Of a DNA stretch of 64,000 nt, positions 51,150 to 62,793 are shown piece after piece. The stretch covers positions 5,660,399 through 5,724,398 of the forward strand of contig CM055314.2 in the NCBI GenBank assembly GCA_029255685.2, read 5' to 3'. Source of the DNA: Silene conica. Its lineage: Eukaryota > Streptophyta > Magnoliopsida > Caryophyllales > Caryophyllaceae. A program made the position numbers and the translations under genes. The notes beneath the pieces were generated by a model, which was not told the DNA's origin, did not search any database, and saw only the letters and a program-made list of their open reading frames with translations. Numbering within the stretch: position 1 is the first letter of the stretch; each line of letters begins with the position of its first letter.

Positions 51150-51775
51150 TTTTTTTTTTTTTTTTGAAGGGAAAAATCATTTCATTAATCAAAAGTCTCA
51201 TGGTAGTTACAACATAGGTCAAGAATAACTGGATACAAAACGATTAAAATCAAATAAACTAAATTCTCGATCAACAGAAAATTTCTAAACTTGATGGGGT
51301 CATGAGACGCTTCTGCACATCCTCTAACATATCGCCTTCTGCGGCTTTTCACAAGAGGGTCTCCAAATTTTCTAGGGCATTGACAAGAATCAAGTTCTTT
51401 TGGCCAAAAGGTTTGTAACGAGCAATCTGACAACAGTTTTATCTCCATAGGATCAACAATGAAAGCGCCGATCTTCCACTTAATTATTGAACCTCTCAAA
51501 TAGAGGGGAAAATCTCACCAAAAGGTGAGGACAAAACTCACCAAAAGGTGAGAACAAAACTCACACAAAGTGAGAACAAAACTCACACAAAGGTGAGAAC
51601 AATTCTCCAATAAAGGAGAGGCAAGAGGTTATTAGCGTAAAAAAATTAAAGAAGAACGAAAGCGAAAAATTTGGGGCTTACCTCCACCAAAAAAGGTAGA
51701 CGGCAGCCCCCAAAAGGTTGAATTAGGGTTTAGGTTTTGTTTTTTAGAGAGAGAATTTAGAGAGATATTATCTAT
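51150..51775 (-). mobile_element. Complete short retroposon with poly-A tail and target duplication
   Basis: Direct repeats AATTAAGAAGTTCTTCTT flank it at 51132-51149 and 51776-51793. On the minus strand it runs from a 5' leader with ACCCTAATTCAACC, through repeated CTCACCTTTTGGTGAG-like words, to a poly-A tail (T run from about 51148). This fits a LINE- or SINE-like element copied by target-primed reverse transcription. It holds a 104-codon frame (51185-51499) with no domain I recognise, so I call the element only. Unit 1 has only its 3' half. Confidence 0.7.
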
Positions 51776-51793
51776 AATTAAGAAGTTCTTCTT

Positions 51794-54144
51794 ATTTAAT
51801 TAGTTTTTGTAATATAATATGTTAATAAATTGATTAAAACTCTTTGTTATTTAATTCACCTCATGAATTCTGGACAATCAATTATCTAATTTAATGTTGC
51901 CACAAAATAAATTAAATTTAAAAATTAATACGGAAATTTAGGGTGTGTAATGTTTATAAAAACTATAATACCTACAATAGTTTCTATTCACTTTATTTAT
52001 TTAATATCTATTGCCCATGAGTTTTTATGTAGTGATTATATTCTAGGGTTTATTTTAATTATATGATGATAGTGTGTATATTGAGAATTATTATTGAGTT
52101 TTGTTGTTGTGGCGGTAGAGGCGTCCAATAAAATATATTTTAATTTTTTTTATGTTGGTTTTTAAATCATTTGGTGTATTTGAATTCAGTTTTTCATCTA
52201 GTGTAATTTATATATTTACATGTAACAATGTTTTACTTTGTTTGTCAAGTTTTTGTCATCCGTGTTTGGTCAATTTTTTTTTTTTTATATAACCTTTAAA
52301 GCATCATGAAATGTATCTGAATGCAGATAAGGCATACATGGGTATATTGAAGAGGAAAGAAATACAAAAGACACAAAATTAAGGTAAAAATTAAAGTTAC
52401 AAAAAGGAAGGTAAAAAAAATTAAAGTTATGGATGTATTGTTTTATTAAAAGATTTACTCGAATAAAAGAGCGCATAAGTTAATTAGTTAGACAATTTTC
52501 GGTGCAAATTTTAGATAACTATTTTCTTCACATATAATTTTTTATGTAATAAATAAAAAACTATTTGTCTTCGTAATTCAAACTATTTACATTTTCTAAA
52601 AAAATACGTAATTATCTTGTAGTACTATAGATTGTAAATTTCTTGTACTATAGATTGTAATTTGTGCAAAATTTGTTATACATTTATTTTTAAACATTGG
52701 TGTTCAATTTTATGAATAAAAATAAACGTCAAAATTCTAAGAAAACAAAGACATATCCCATGCATTGCACGGGTCACAAAACTTTCTATTAAGAAGTTCA
52801 AAATATGCACAATGTGTTGTATACAACTGGTTGTGTAATCCACGTATTATTTTTTATGTGCTTGTGTTACAATAAGGAGGGTTTTTTTAATAAGTAAAAT
52901 AATTTTCCAATTAATAACAACAAAAATCTTTTATTTATCGAATAAAAGTCATTTCCTATTAACGCTTTTTTCCTCTCAATTTTCTTTTTCTATGAAATTA
53001 GACCTTTTCCCGTTTTTCATTCTAATAATTTCTTCAATCATCAATAAGTTATTTTGGTAATTTTGTTTTTCAATTTTAACAACTTTTTAATTATTTTAAC
53101 GTTACTCAAACTCTTGAATCTTTGTAGGTCTGGTGACTTGGTTTTAAAAAAGGTCACCCATGAAATTTGTTTTCAACAATTTATTTGTAAGTATTTTCAT
53201 TTTATTTTAATTAGTAGTTATTTTTAATATTTGATCGTCTTAAATAATTGTAGATTGTATTATTTTAGTTGTTGATTTTGTTATTTTATATCACGAGTAA
53301 GTTATTAATTCCAATTTTATATCATGAGTAAGTTAGTAATTCTTAATTTATTCATCTTGATTGTCGTACGAAGTGTAGAAAAAAACGGATTAATTTCAGC
53401 ATAAGCAGATTGTAACGGTAGATTATAAATGGCAGATTTAAACATAAGGTTTGACTTGCACATTATGATTATCGGAATTAATTTGAGTGTTTGGTAACTA
53501 GCAGAGTATGATTAGTAGATTGTTAGTTTTCTTTGTAAAATGTAGTAAAATTTCTTAATTTAGAATATGCTAATCAATATGTTGGGGTAAGCAGCATATT
53601 GTAAAACAACGTATTGACCCAAATATGTTGTTTCAATATGTTGTTTACCAAACACTCGGATGAGCCGATTGACTAGTAAAAAATGCTAAAACCTTTTAAT
53701 ATGTTAAAAATTGATCAATATGGCGTTTACCAAACCGGGCCAAAGTGTAGATAAAATTGTTTTTTCTAAATAAACGATGATAGGAGAACATGGAGTAATT
53801 TGGGCCATTTATTTAAATATAAAATAAAATAATGAAGTTTCAACTAGAGAGCGACATATTAGTTTTGTGATTTTTCTTTTAATAAATAGGACAGAGGTTA
53901 GTTTTTGCTAGTGTTTGGGCATGATATAGTTATGGTTGCTATTTGTATTTTTTTGAGGATATTTTGAAATAATCAGGGGTGATTTATAAAAGTTACACAT
54001 TATAAAAACTGTATTTGTTGTTAATAGTTCCGTATTTAGATTAGTAACACCGTGGTATTCTTCTACAAGAGTAAATGTTGAAGTCTTTAATCTTTACCCC
54101 TTTTACTATTTATTTCAAGATGCGGCATTGCACTTAAGTACAAG
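51794..54144. other. Gene-free AT-rich stretch
   Basis: I see no coding exon. A Helitron-like 3' hairpin (CCCATGCATTGCACGGG followed by TCACAAAACTTTC) is at about 52755-52790. The block at about 53480-53760 (TTTGGTAA…AATATGTTGTTTACCAAAC) resembles parts of 19610-19740 and 20160-20300 and is probably a dispersed repeat. Confidence 0.4.
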
Positions 54145-54716
54145 TGTAACACTCCGAGAGTGTAAAAGGAAAGTTGTCCCACATCGGTAGAATGTGAGGC
54201 TTGTGATATGTTTATAATAACTTTCACCCACCACTTAGTAACAAGGCTTTAGTGCTTTTGGGCTTAAGTGAGGACAAATAATGGGCCCAAAGGCTTACCT
54301 CCCATCTTATTGGGGGTGTGTTACGACCGTGGTGGGTCGGGTTGTTACAAATGGTATCAGAGAGACCCTGCGACCGTGTGGTGAGCCTGTGGTCGGGAGT
54401 ACCCGGGTCACCCATCTAGCGGGGGAGGATTCTGGACTTGGCTATGGTCAGGTTTGAGGCACAACGAGGACGTTGTGTTCTTTAAGCGGGGGAGTTTGTA
54501 TGTGAGGCTTGTGATATGTTTATATAACTTCCACCCACCACTTTAAGCGGGGGAGTTTGTATGTGAGGCTTGTGATATGTTTATATAACTTCCACCCACC
54601 ACTTAGTAACAAGGTCTTGTGCTTTTGGGCTTAAATGAGGACAAATAATGGGCCCGAAGGCTTACCTCCCATCTTATTGGGGGTGTGTTACGACCGTGGT
54701 GGGTCGGGTTGTTACA
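54145..54716 (+). mobile_element. TRIM-like LTR element
   Basis: An LTR (54145-54349 or from 54193) ends TTGTTACA and is followed two bases later by TGGTATCAGAG, the usual initiator-Met tRNA primer-binding site. A purine-rich stretch (AAGCGGGGGAG) precedes a second LTR that ends at 54716. A 61-bp block is duplicated in tandem at 54480-54540 and 54541-54601. ACAAG and ACAAA flank the ends, a near-match target duplication. There is no room for gag or pol. Confidence 0.65.
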
Positions 54717-54895
54717 ACAAAGGTGAAATAAAACATGACACGAATATATTGGCCATCACATTTTATTATAAAAACGTTATGTAATTCAATACAAGGGTGA
54801 AATATGTCAATAAACACCCATATTGATTGAACTCAAACTCTATAGTCTAAAAAAGTAAAACAAAATGATGACCAATCATTGTAAATCAATTTCGT

Positions 54896-56512
54896 TTACA
54901 CCGGGGTTGAGGTATTATCCTCTTCACTTGTGATCTGCATATATTTCAACAAATTATTAGTTAGTGTAAGTATTTAATATATAATTATGAAGAATATTTA
55001 TCACAAAGAAAGTTTGATTGTCTATTATAAATATAAAGAGTTATTAGTTTAAACCATAAAACGAAAATGTATACGAAAAATGAGATATCATCATAGATTA
55101 CTAACTATTTTCACAAAATTACAAATAATAAGTTGGAACTATTAATTAAACGAATGGACCTCAATGACTTTCCGCCGATTGCTAAAAATCACTTTATCTG
55201 GTTCATTCATTTGCAGTAAGAGGATCATATATCTAATATATGACAACCAATTTTATAATTTTTGAGCATTTATAATAATGTTTTTGAGTTTTATTTTAAA
55301 AATTATGAGTATTGCTATAAAATTTTTGACTTCAGTTATTAAAACATTAAGTTCAAAAACTTACAATAAAACTCAAAAACATTACATATAAATTTAGTTT
55401 TCACGGGAAAAAAATTAAAATCTAACTTATAAATTTTAATAAGCTCGGAACAAATACATGTATGCCCAAAAACAAATAATGTTTGACGTAATAAGCTCAA
55501 TAAAATACTCATATGCTCACAAACAAATAAAGTTTAGGGCAGAGGCAGAGTCCGGATTCGAGACTATATAGGGCTGAATTTAACTAACATACAATCACAT
55601 TTTTTTGGTACAAAATTTTGTGGAACCGGTATTGTGCTATATTACTGGTTAAAATGATAATGTATTCAATTTCGTCTATGAGTAAAATATTTATTTATTT
55701 GAATAAAAGTATTTTTCGATTGACAAGAATCTCTTGTTAGTTTAAACCATCCTTAATATATGCTACAAAAAATTAATATAATTAATTGAAGTACTTTTAC
55801 AAAAAAAATGTAACACATTTCCCTAATTAAAAGATATTTTAATTACTAAATATTTTGAAATTGCCAAAAATATTCATCTCTTTCATAAAAAAACTATATG
55901 CTTTTGTAAGATCGCTTGTTGTAACTAAATTTCTTTATATAATTATATAATTTACTGGCTTATATATTTCTGTAAAATCAAAGTCAAATATATATTTATC
56001 TCGAAAAAGAAAAATATCACAACCAAATGTGATATTGTAATAATATGTTTATATTAACAACTTTATTTATTCCCAAACACTAACTTATAGGGTTATAGCC
56101 CATATAGCCAAAAGGCTTGCTCCGCCTATGGTTTAGGGTAATAAGCTCAAAAAAATACTCATATACTCAAAAATAAATAAAGTTTAAGGTAATAAGCTCA
56201 AAAAATATCCATATGCTTAAAAACTAATAAAAATATGAGATAATATATCTGATGTATATTCCTATTTCTCATTCATCAGTATACTTTTTAAGTGAGTATT
56301 TTAATCAATGACAATTATGAAGTTATTTTGTTATTTTTTTTTATTTTTTTAATTTTGTTATTTTGATCAACTAGGAAGTGACCTTTTGTATATAATGTTT
56401 ATTAAACCGTTTTAAGATGCTTTGTAAAAGATACCTGAGATGGGGGATAAACAATAAAGCCAATTACTAGAAAAGTTGGCTTCAAATTGCAGACTGAGGA
56501 AGAGGTAGCCAT
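54896..56512 (-). CDS. Orbitide precursor gene E, solitary and diverged
   Basis: A two-exon gene for a 38-residue precursor. Exon 1 (56435-56512) encodes leader MATSSSVCNLKPT, predicted core FLVIGFIVYP with a further Pro, and SQ. The intron (54935-56434, 1500 bp) begins GTATCT, ends TGCAG and contains a MITE with a hAT-like element nested in it. Exon 2 (54896-54934) encodes ITSEEDNTSTPV and a stop. The leader has VCN where the others have LDN, and the tail NTS where most have NAS, so recognition is less certain than for A-D. The ring would be 10 or 11 residues. The TATA box and the shared upstream block are present, which argues for a live gene. Intron sequence next to the MITE resembles gene B's intron. 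Confidence 0.75.
55217..56264. mobile_element. MITE in the intron of gene E, split by a hAT-like insertion
   Basis: The same family as 5974-6398: left end TAAGAGGATCATATATC, interior ATGCTCAAAAA words, right end GATGTATATTCCTA. Without the nested insertion it is about 450 bp. It is more diverged than the copies in the units. Confidence 0.55.
55540..56130. mobile_element. hAT-like non-autonomous element nested in the MITE
   Basis: The 8-bp direct repeat GTTTAGGG flanks it at 55532-55539 and 56131-56138. The inverted ends are CAGAGGCAGAGTCC and, reversed, CATAGGCGGAGCAA. An 8-bp target duplication with CAGAGGC-type ends is typical of hAT elements. It is 591 bp with no transposase. Confidence 0.75.
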
Positions 56513-56619
56513 TTGCACAATAAAGATTTCACGTTAGTTGAGTAAATACTAGATGATTTAGAGTCTGAAGGATTGTATTTATGAATTCTAGTTTTGCTTT
56601 GTAGTATGAGACTTATACG

Positions 56620-56638
56620 TGGACGTATTTATATACGT
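56620..56638 (-). promoter_or_regulatory. TATA box of gene E
   Basis: Minus-strand AACGTATATAAATACGTCC lies about 115 bp upstream of the ATG at 56512, followed by ACGTATAAGTCTCATACTAC, which parallels the sequence downstream of the gene A-D TATA boxes. Confidence 0.6.
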
Positions 56639-56695
56639 TACACTCTTACACTTGATGATTAGTTTTTTAACATTATCATGTTTTAGGAGTGGATC

Positions 56696-56710
56696 ATTAT
56701 CCATGATTCA
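56696..56710 (-). promoter_or_regulatory. Shared upstream promoter block, gene E
   Basis: ATTATCCATGATTCA as in gene D (16640-16654), here about 190 bp upstream of the ATG. Confidence 0.45.
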
Positions 56711-56817
56711 TGACTCACGAAAAATTAAAGAATTTTATCTATATATTTGCAAGATTATTTAGAAAGCTCGGGTTGAGCCACACCATCAACCCTGTGAAGA
56801 AACCCGATAAATCCACA

Positions 56818-56986
56818 TGTGAGGATTGTCCCACATTGATAGAAGAGGAGAAGAATTATCACTATATAAGGCAAGGGTTACTCCCTCTATTGCCAATTGG
56901 TTTTAGAGTGGAACCCTCTTGTGTTTATATTGTGGACTCTTTCTCCTCCGTTCGGGTGTGGCCCAGACCCGTTGTTGAATTTAACA
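56818..56986 (+). mobile_element. LTR-like fragment upstream of gene E
   Basis: It starts TGTGAGGATTGTCCCACAT, contains CTATATAAGGC and CCAATTGGTTTTAGAGTGGA, and ends TTTAACA. These are words common in short plant LTRs. A 98-codon frame spanning it (56710-57006) has no domain and is not called. No second LTR or primer site was found. Confidence 0.4.
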
Positions 56987-57944
56987 AACCCAATTTCTTT
57001 TTTTAATTTATTATGATGGGACCCGCAAAGTTGTATAATGATTTTAATTCGAAATAACTGGCTGAAATAATAGTTTTACAATTATTACGTAACACTTTTG
57101 ATAAAAGTTCGTAAACATAATTTTCTGCGAAAATTGTCAATATGTATAACATGAACTTAAATATTATATAATAAAATATAATAATTTCGAACGTCGTTTA
57201 TTTGTCTAGAACTATTAAATAATCATTTATACCCAATACATAACTACAATAAATAATAATAATTAACAATTTACAGCAATCGGAAAAAAAAGTGTAGCGA
57301 TAATACTAAATTACAAAATAATAAAAATAACTTAATATTAATATAACAATCAGGATTAGTGTACAAAATAATATCATTAATTGAAATATTTTGCGAAAAT
57401 CAAGTCATAAACAAAAGTATATAAACGTTAGATATAAAACAAATTTTATGAACATTTATAATTTGGTTCCGATAAAACATATTTAGAATAATACGATTTG
57501 AAAACAACCCGTGCAATTTTTTATACATACAAAAAAACTAGTATTTTTATAAATGGGTATAAGATTATATTCTGTAGTGTAGACCATTCTCTTATATGTA
57601 CTAAAATACTATGTACTCGGTTAAATTTTGAATCTATTATATCATATATATTTTATAATCCCTATGTCTATATAACCAATTCTTTTCTTTTTGACAAAAT
57701 ATACTAACCCACTAATAATATAGTTTAATTTAGGCCATATAAATACGATGTCCCATCGTTCAATTAAATTTGGACCACACAAACACTTCGTTAAAATAGA
57801 AATAAGGATGATATTGTGATTAGACAGAAAGTGAGATAGAGAAGGTTATTCATAATAAAAGAGGATATTTATTATTAAAATATAATCAAAAACATATTGT
57901 TCATTACCCCTTTCGAGAAACATATTAATGATATTATTAAAATT
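56987..57944. other. Gene-free AT-rich stretch
   Basis: No exon, RNA gene or clear element was found. At 57871-57904 there is a reverse-strand match to the start of the block at 57945, which makes an imperfect palindrome. Confidence 0.35.
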
Positions 57945-58145
57945 TGAACAATATGTTTCTCCTTATATTTTAATAATCAAAATGGAACAAAATAGCTAAA
58001 TTTAGAATTTAGCCAATTTCATACTATATTAATACGCTAAAGGAGATATATGGTCAACTACATAATATTATCCTATTTTTAAAACACATTGATTTTCAAG
58101 CTCATGAATCATGGATAATGAATGCATGATATTATCCAAATTCTC
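57945..58145 (+). promoter_or_regulatory. Orphan inverted copy of the precursor-gene upstream region
   Basis: On the plus strand, TGAACAATATGTTTCTCC…TTTTAATAATCAAAATGG and then TCATGAATCATGGATAATG match, in order, the minus-strand region upstream of gene D (about 16640-16810). The similarity fades before the TATA box, and no leader, core or tail exon follows on the plus strand. It looks like the remnant of a sixth, inverted family member. Confidence 0.45.
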
Positions 58146-58664
58146 AAAAATAATACTAATGGCTACTCTAACGATATCACCCGCACACACCTGCAAAAAC
58201 TACCCTTCATCTCCCTCTCCAAAATTCATTCATATTTTAATAGTTACGTATAACAAGTTATCAATGATTTGAGTCGTTGTATTACCTCGACCAAATAGAG
58301 ACACCTTAAAAAAACTATACGTACTTTTTTTTTTACAGTGGTAAATAAGACAAGGTTAAGCAACGGCCTTTGCAAAATTGTGAACAATCTTGTAAAGACT
58401 TTTAGGTATGAAACTAATACATAGACAATGAAAAATAGCCAACACTGAGTAAATGTGATAATCTTTTTACTTTTTAAACTTTAGAAATTTTTATTTAATA
58501 ATCTTTTTAGCTATACGTATTAAACATATTGGTATAGTTTTTATTTTAACAAAATTACAAAAATAGCTTTTTTATAATATGTTAGTAAATAACAAATAAA
58601 AAAGTAAGAGTGAGGTTTAGGTAGGGTAGAGAACGTAATAAATGATTGAAAAATGAGTTGAAAA

Positions 58665-59983
58665 CTAGTGTTAACCCGTGCAAAAATGCACGGATTGTTT
58701 ATTAAAATTCTAATATATAAAATTTGTTTAGAATAATGCGAATATATATCGACATTATTATTTTCATTGTTACAAATTAAACCCAATGAGAATGTAATTT
58801 GTTATTTTTATTTTAAAACTTTCAATTAGTTCAATTCGATTAACTTTGGCCGAGTTAAAAATATATGAGTAACATTGTGCATCTTACGTACTAACGTAGT
58901 TTGTTGGCGACTAATAGTAACTCCAATTTAATACATATATCTAAACAACCATAGTAAAAAAAACTGGGCTCAAGTTTTTGCCACCCCATATGAAATGAAT
59001 TTATATTTTATCGCTTAATCCTCTAATGTCACGCTACATTATTATTTTGCAAAAAATCTTCTATATTATTTACAAAAATTTTTATATTATTTACACAATC
59101 TTCTTTATACCCTCTTTATGTCTTCAATTTTGAGATCACTTTCAAATTAATCTAATTATATCTTATTATTGTTCTTAATTCATTACCCATCAACTTTTTG
59201 TCTCAAACATATTACTTTGCATCATATTGACATATTTGGGTTAAACCATTATTAAAGATTCATGTACGTATACAAACTAATTTCTTTGCAACTTTTAAAT
59301 TAATTACAACCTTTAAATTGTTTGTAAATTAATTTTTGAAATAAAAATTATATTGTATGTAATATGAGTTTAATCTATTTTCGTTTTTTCAAACTTTCAG
59401 CAATAAGCTTTTAAAACTCCGTAATTATTATTTTTTAAATGTTTTTAAGGTTGTTAAATGCGGAAACTTTTTATCTTATAATTTTTTAATATGTTGATTT
59501 TCGTAAAGCGATATATTCGTTATTTTATAACCAAATTAAGATCTTTTTATTATTCAAACGATATGATAATTTAATTATAAATAGCAGATTTTTTATGCCG
59601 GAATATTTGTTAGATATAATATGTATAATTTCAGTATAATAGCTATTTTTTTTAAAGAATCCGCTTTAAAATTATTTTATCCATGTTTTTCCGACAGAGT
59701 ATTCCGTATTAGTTTTTTAACATTAACCGTGAATTTATATAAATTTAACTGTAAAATTTTACGCATAAACATAAACGAATAACTTTTCCAACATTAACCG
59801 TGAATTTACATAAATTTAAACGTAAAATTTTACGTACAAACATACACGAATAACTTTTCCAGAAATAAAATCCAAATTTTTTGATGTGGGACCCCCATTT
59901 TTCTTTTTTCTTTATTAAAAAAATGGTGGGTTTGATGAGGTGGGTGAATGAGAGTTGTTTAAATGTTTTTGTTATAATATAGA
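58665..59983 (-). mobile_element. Helitron on the minus strand
   Basis: The 3' end (minus strand) is CTAG at 58665-58668 next to a perfect 7-bp stem hairpin (CCGTGCA…TGCACGG, 58676-58693). The 5' end reads A|TCTATATTATAAC at 59983. It is about 1.3 kb and non-coding. A 70-bp block is repeated in tandem inside it (about 59722-59862). Confidence 0.5.
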
Positions 59984-59997
59984 TAAGATAATTGAGT

Positions 59998-62793
59998 TGA
60001 TGATCTACTAAATAATTGGGTTGACCACCCTGACTTTCTCAGAATTGTTCAGGAGAGCTGGACAACTGTGGTGAGGGGGACAAAAATGTTTCAACTGATG
60101 GATAAAATGAAAAATGTGAAGAGAAGACTGCAATTGTTTCATAAAGAACACTTTGCCAATATTAATGAAGAGGTAGATAAGAAAAGGAAAGAATTAGGCC
60201 AATGTTATACAAATATGCAGAACAGACCTGGGGATCAAGAATTACTGGATAAGGAGCAAGCTCTCTCTCAGGAACTCTCTAATCTTCAGAAAGTGGAGAT
60301 GCAAATCTTATCTCAAAGGACAAAAGTGCACAACATCAAGCATAATGATACTTGCAGCAAATACTTCTTCTCTAAAATCAAAAAGAGGCAACAAAGCCAG
60401 ATGATTGGCACAATTCAAGGGATTGATGGAAGTATACTCATGGTCTGCAGGAGGTAGGGAATGCATTCGTGGATTATTATAATCAACTTTTGGGGACTAA
60501 AGGTACTACTCAAACAATTGATCCAGAGATCATAACTGATGGACCACTAGTTACAGATGGGGAAGCTACCTTCCTCATCCAGCCAGTTACCAGGCAGGAA
60601 ATCAAACAGGCCTTGTTTGCTATTGATGTCAATAAGAGCCCAGGTATGGATGGTTTCTCATCCGGGTTCTATAAGGCAGCTTGGCAAATAATTCATAATG
60701 ACTTCTGTCAGGCTATTGAGGAATTCTTCAGAAGTGGGTTTATGCCAAAGCAACCAAATGTCACAATTCTTACTCTAATACCCAAGAAAGATACACCTAC
60801 GACAGTGAAAGACTTCCGACCAATATCTTGCTGCTCAACCATTTACAAAACAATAAGTAAAATACTAACAACAAGACTGCAGAACATTCTTCCTAATCTC
60901 ATAGGAAAAGAACAGGCTGCATTTGTGAAGGGGCGTAACATCTCTGAAAATATAATGCTTACCCAAAACTTGGTTAAGGGGTATGCAAGGAAAAACATTT
61001 CACCAAGATGTCTCTTAAAAGTGGATATAAGTAAAGCATTTGATTCACTCCAATGGGATTTCATATCCAACATGCTCAAAGGGTTGAATTTTCCTTGCAA
61101 ATTCATTAACGGGATTATGGGTTGTATTACTGGTTCGTGGTTCACCTTGAAAATTAATGGGGATCATCATGGTTTCTTTAAGGGGAAGAGTGGGGTAAGG
61201 CAGGGTGACCCTCTCTCTCCCTTCCTCTTTGTATTGGGTATGGAAATACTGTCCAGAAGTCTGAGAAGGATCTGCCAGCAAAAAAAATGTTTCTAATCAC
61301 CCCAAGTGTGCAAGGCAGGGGCTAAATCATCTCATTTTTGCGGATGATTTGATGATCTTCACTCGTGGTGACCTCCCATCTGTGAAGGCTGCTATTGAGG
61401 TAATGCACACCTTCTCATCTCGGTTTGGATTAAGAGCTAACATGGAAAAGACAGAGGTCTATTTTGGTGGTGTTCAACACACAGTCAAGAGACTGATACT
61501 GAGTCATATTGGCTTAACAGAGGGTGAATTTCCTTTTCGATATCTTGGAATCCCTATTCATAGCTCAAAATTAACAAAAGATATGTATGCTGGTCTGATA
61601 CTCAAACTTCAAAGAGTGACTCAGAACTATTCAGTTCAATACTTATCATATGCTGGCAGACTACAAATTTTGAATTCTGTAGTTTTTGGGCTCCTGAATT
61701 TCTGGTGTAATAGTCAATTACTACCTTCACATGTCCACAAGGATGCAGTAAGGATGTGCAGGGAACTGTTCTGGGGCTATGAAAAAGGTGAGCATAAATT
61801 CATCTTGAAAAGCTGGGCAAGCATCTGTGTACCTTGGGATGAGGGCAGATTTCAACTCAGAGACTACAGGTGTTGGAACCTTGCTTCCCTCCTAGAATGG
61901 ATATGGTATATTGATAAAAATGAAGATACCATTTGGTGCCAATGGATGAGCAAGTACGTTCTGCAGACAGAGACAATTTGGGCTTTAGAGAAAAAAGACA
62001 GTCATTCAGACAATATAAGAGGGATCCTAGAAGCTAGGGATCTCTGTCTTACAAAATTTGGTACCTGGCAACAAGGTAAGCAGTTTATTCAACACTGCAC
62101 CTCAAAAGGTCAATTCACAGTCAAAAAAGCTTATGAGGGGCTAAGACACACATTTCCTAAGAAACAGGAGTATGTCAGCTTGAAAAAGGGGAAGATGATA
62201 CCAAGGCACAAAGTAATCACGCTGCTAGCAATACAAAATAAGTTAGCAACAGTTGATCAAGAAAGACTTCGAGCTTTACATCTTGTGAACAGATGTATAC
62301 TATGTAAAGCAGAGGCAGAAAGTATACAACACCTATTCTTTGAATGCACCTACTCAGCGGAAATCCTAGTTAATGTTATGAATTGGGTGGGACTTCCTGT
62401 GGTTGGGGGTAGCATTGCTGATATGATTCTATGGATCAGTCAAAGAACCAAAAGAAGGCATTGGAAAGCAAAATGGATTACTTGTAGCATTGGCAGCTTG
62501 GTTTCCAGTATTTGGTCTGAGAGGAACATCAGAATTTTTGAAGAGAAACATAGGACAGTACAGCAGCTGACTCAAGAAATCAAGGGGATGGTTTATAACT
62601 ACTTAACTGGCGCTCAATCAATTTTAGATAATGAAATCATAGAAACTTAAGTAGGCTGGTTTACTTAGTGAGTTTTTTCGATCTATTCTAGTTCAGCTAT
62701 GGCTGAATAGGGGATTTATTACTTGTAAGAAAAACTCATGTACCTCCTTTTGGATTTATATGAGAAATATCATTCTTGCAAAAAAAAAAAAAA
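59998..62793 (+). mobile_element. L1-type LINE, 5'-truncated
   Basis: It starts inside the linker after the endonuclease domain, directly beside the Helitron end at 59983. It ends with a 14-base A run at about 62780-62793. The endonuclease and ORF1 are missing. The A-tail abuts the tandem repeat at 62794. I could not identify a target duplication, perhaps because the Helitron replaced the left flank. Confidence 0.8.
60012..62650 (+). pseudogene. LINE ORF2 remnant: reverse transcriptase and zinc-binding domain, frameshifted
   Basis: The protein would copy LINE RNA into DNA. Part 1 (to 60457) has HPDFLRIVQESW and a Lys-rich linker. Part 2 (60469-61296) has reverse-transcriptase motifs NKSPGMDGFSSGFYK, KDFRPISCC, LLKVDISKAFDSLQWDF and GVRQGDPLSPFLF. 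Part 3 (from about 61290 to 62650) has the catalytic FADDLMIF, then FRYLGIPIH and a C-terminal zinc knuckle (CILCKAEAESIQHLFFEC). One frameshift is near 60440 and another is in the A8 run near 61280. Both catalytic Asp pairs are intact, so inactivation is recent, but the missing 5' end makes it dead on its own. Confidence 0.85.

Larger units (their letters stand above)
37661..51449. repeat. Segmental duplication, unit 3
   Basis: It contains intact genes A, B, C and D. It is about 4.5 kb shorter than the others because the CACTA element is absent (site at 46155-46162). It is the only unit with both the left part (shared with 20049-20877) and the right part including the retroposon (shared with 17400-18110), so it best represents the whole ancestral segment. 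Confidence 0.95.

Noticed and set aside
51185..51499. 104-codon minus-strand frame in the retroposon as a cellular gene
   Set aside because: It lies wholly inside an element with target duplications and a poly-A tail, and shows no domain. Annotated as part of the element instead.
58159..58272. Plus-strand ATG GCT ACT frame (37 codons) after the orphan promoter block
   Set aside because: It starts MAT like the family, but has no LKP/LNP motif, no core-like stretch and no tail exon, and the TATA box is missing. Treated as coincidence.
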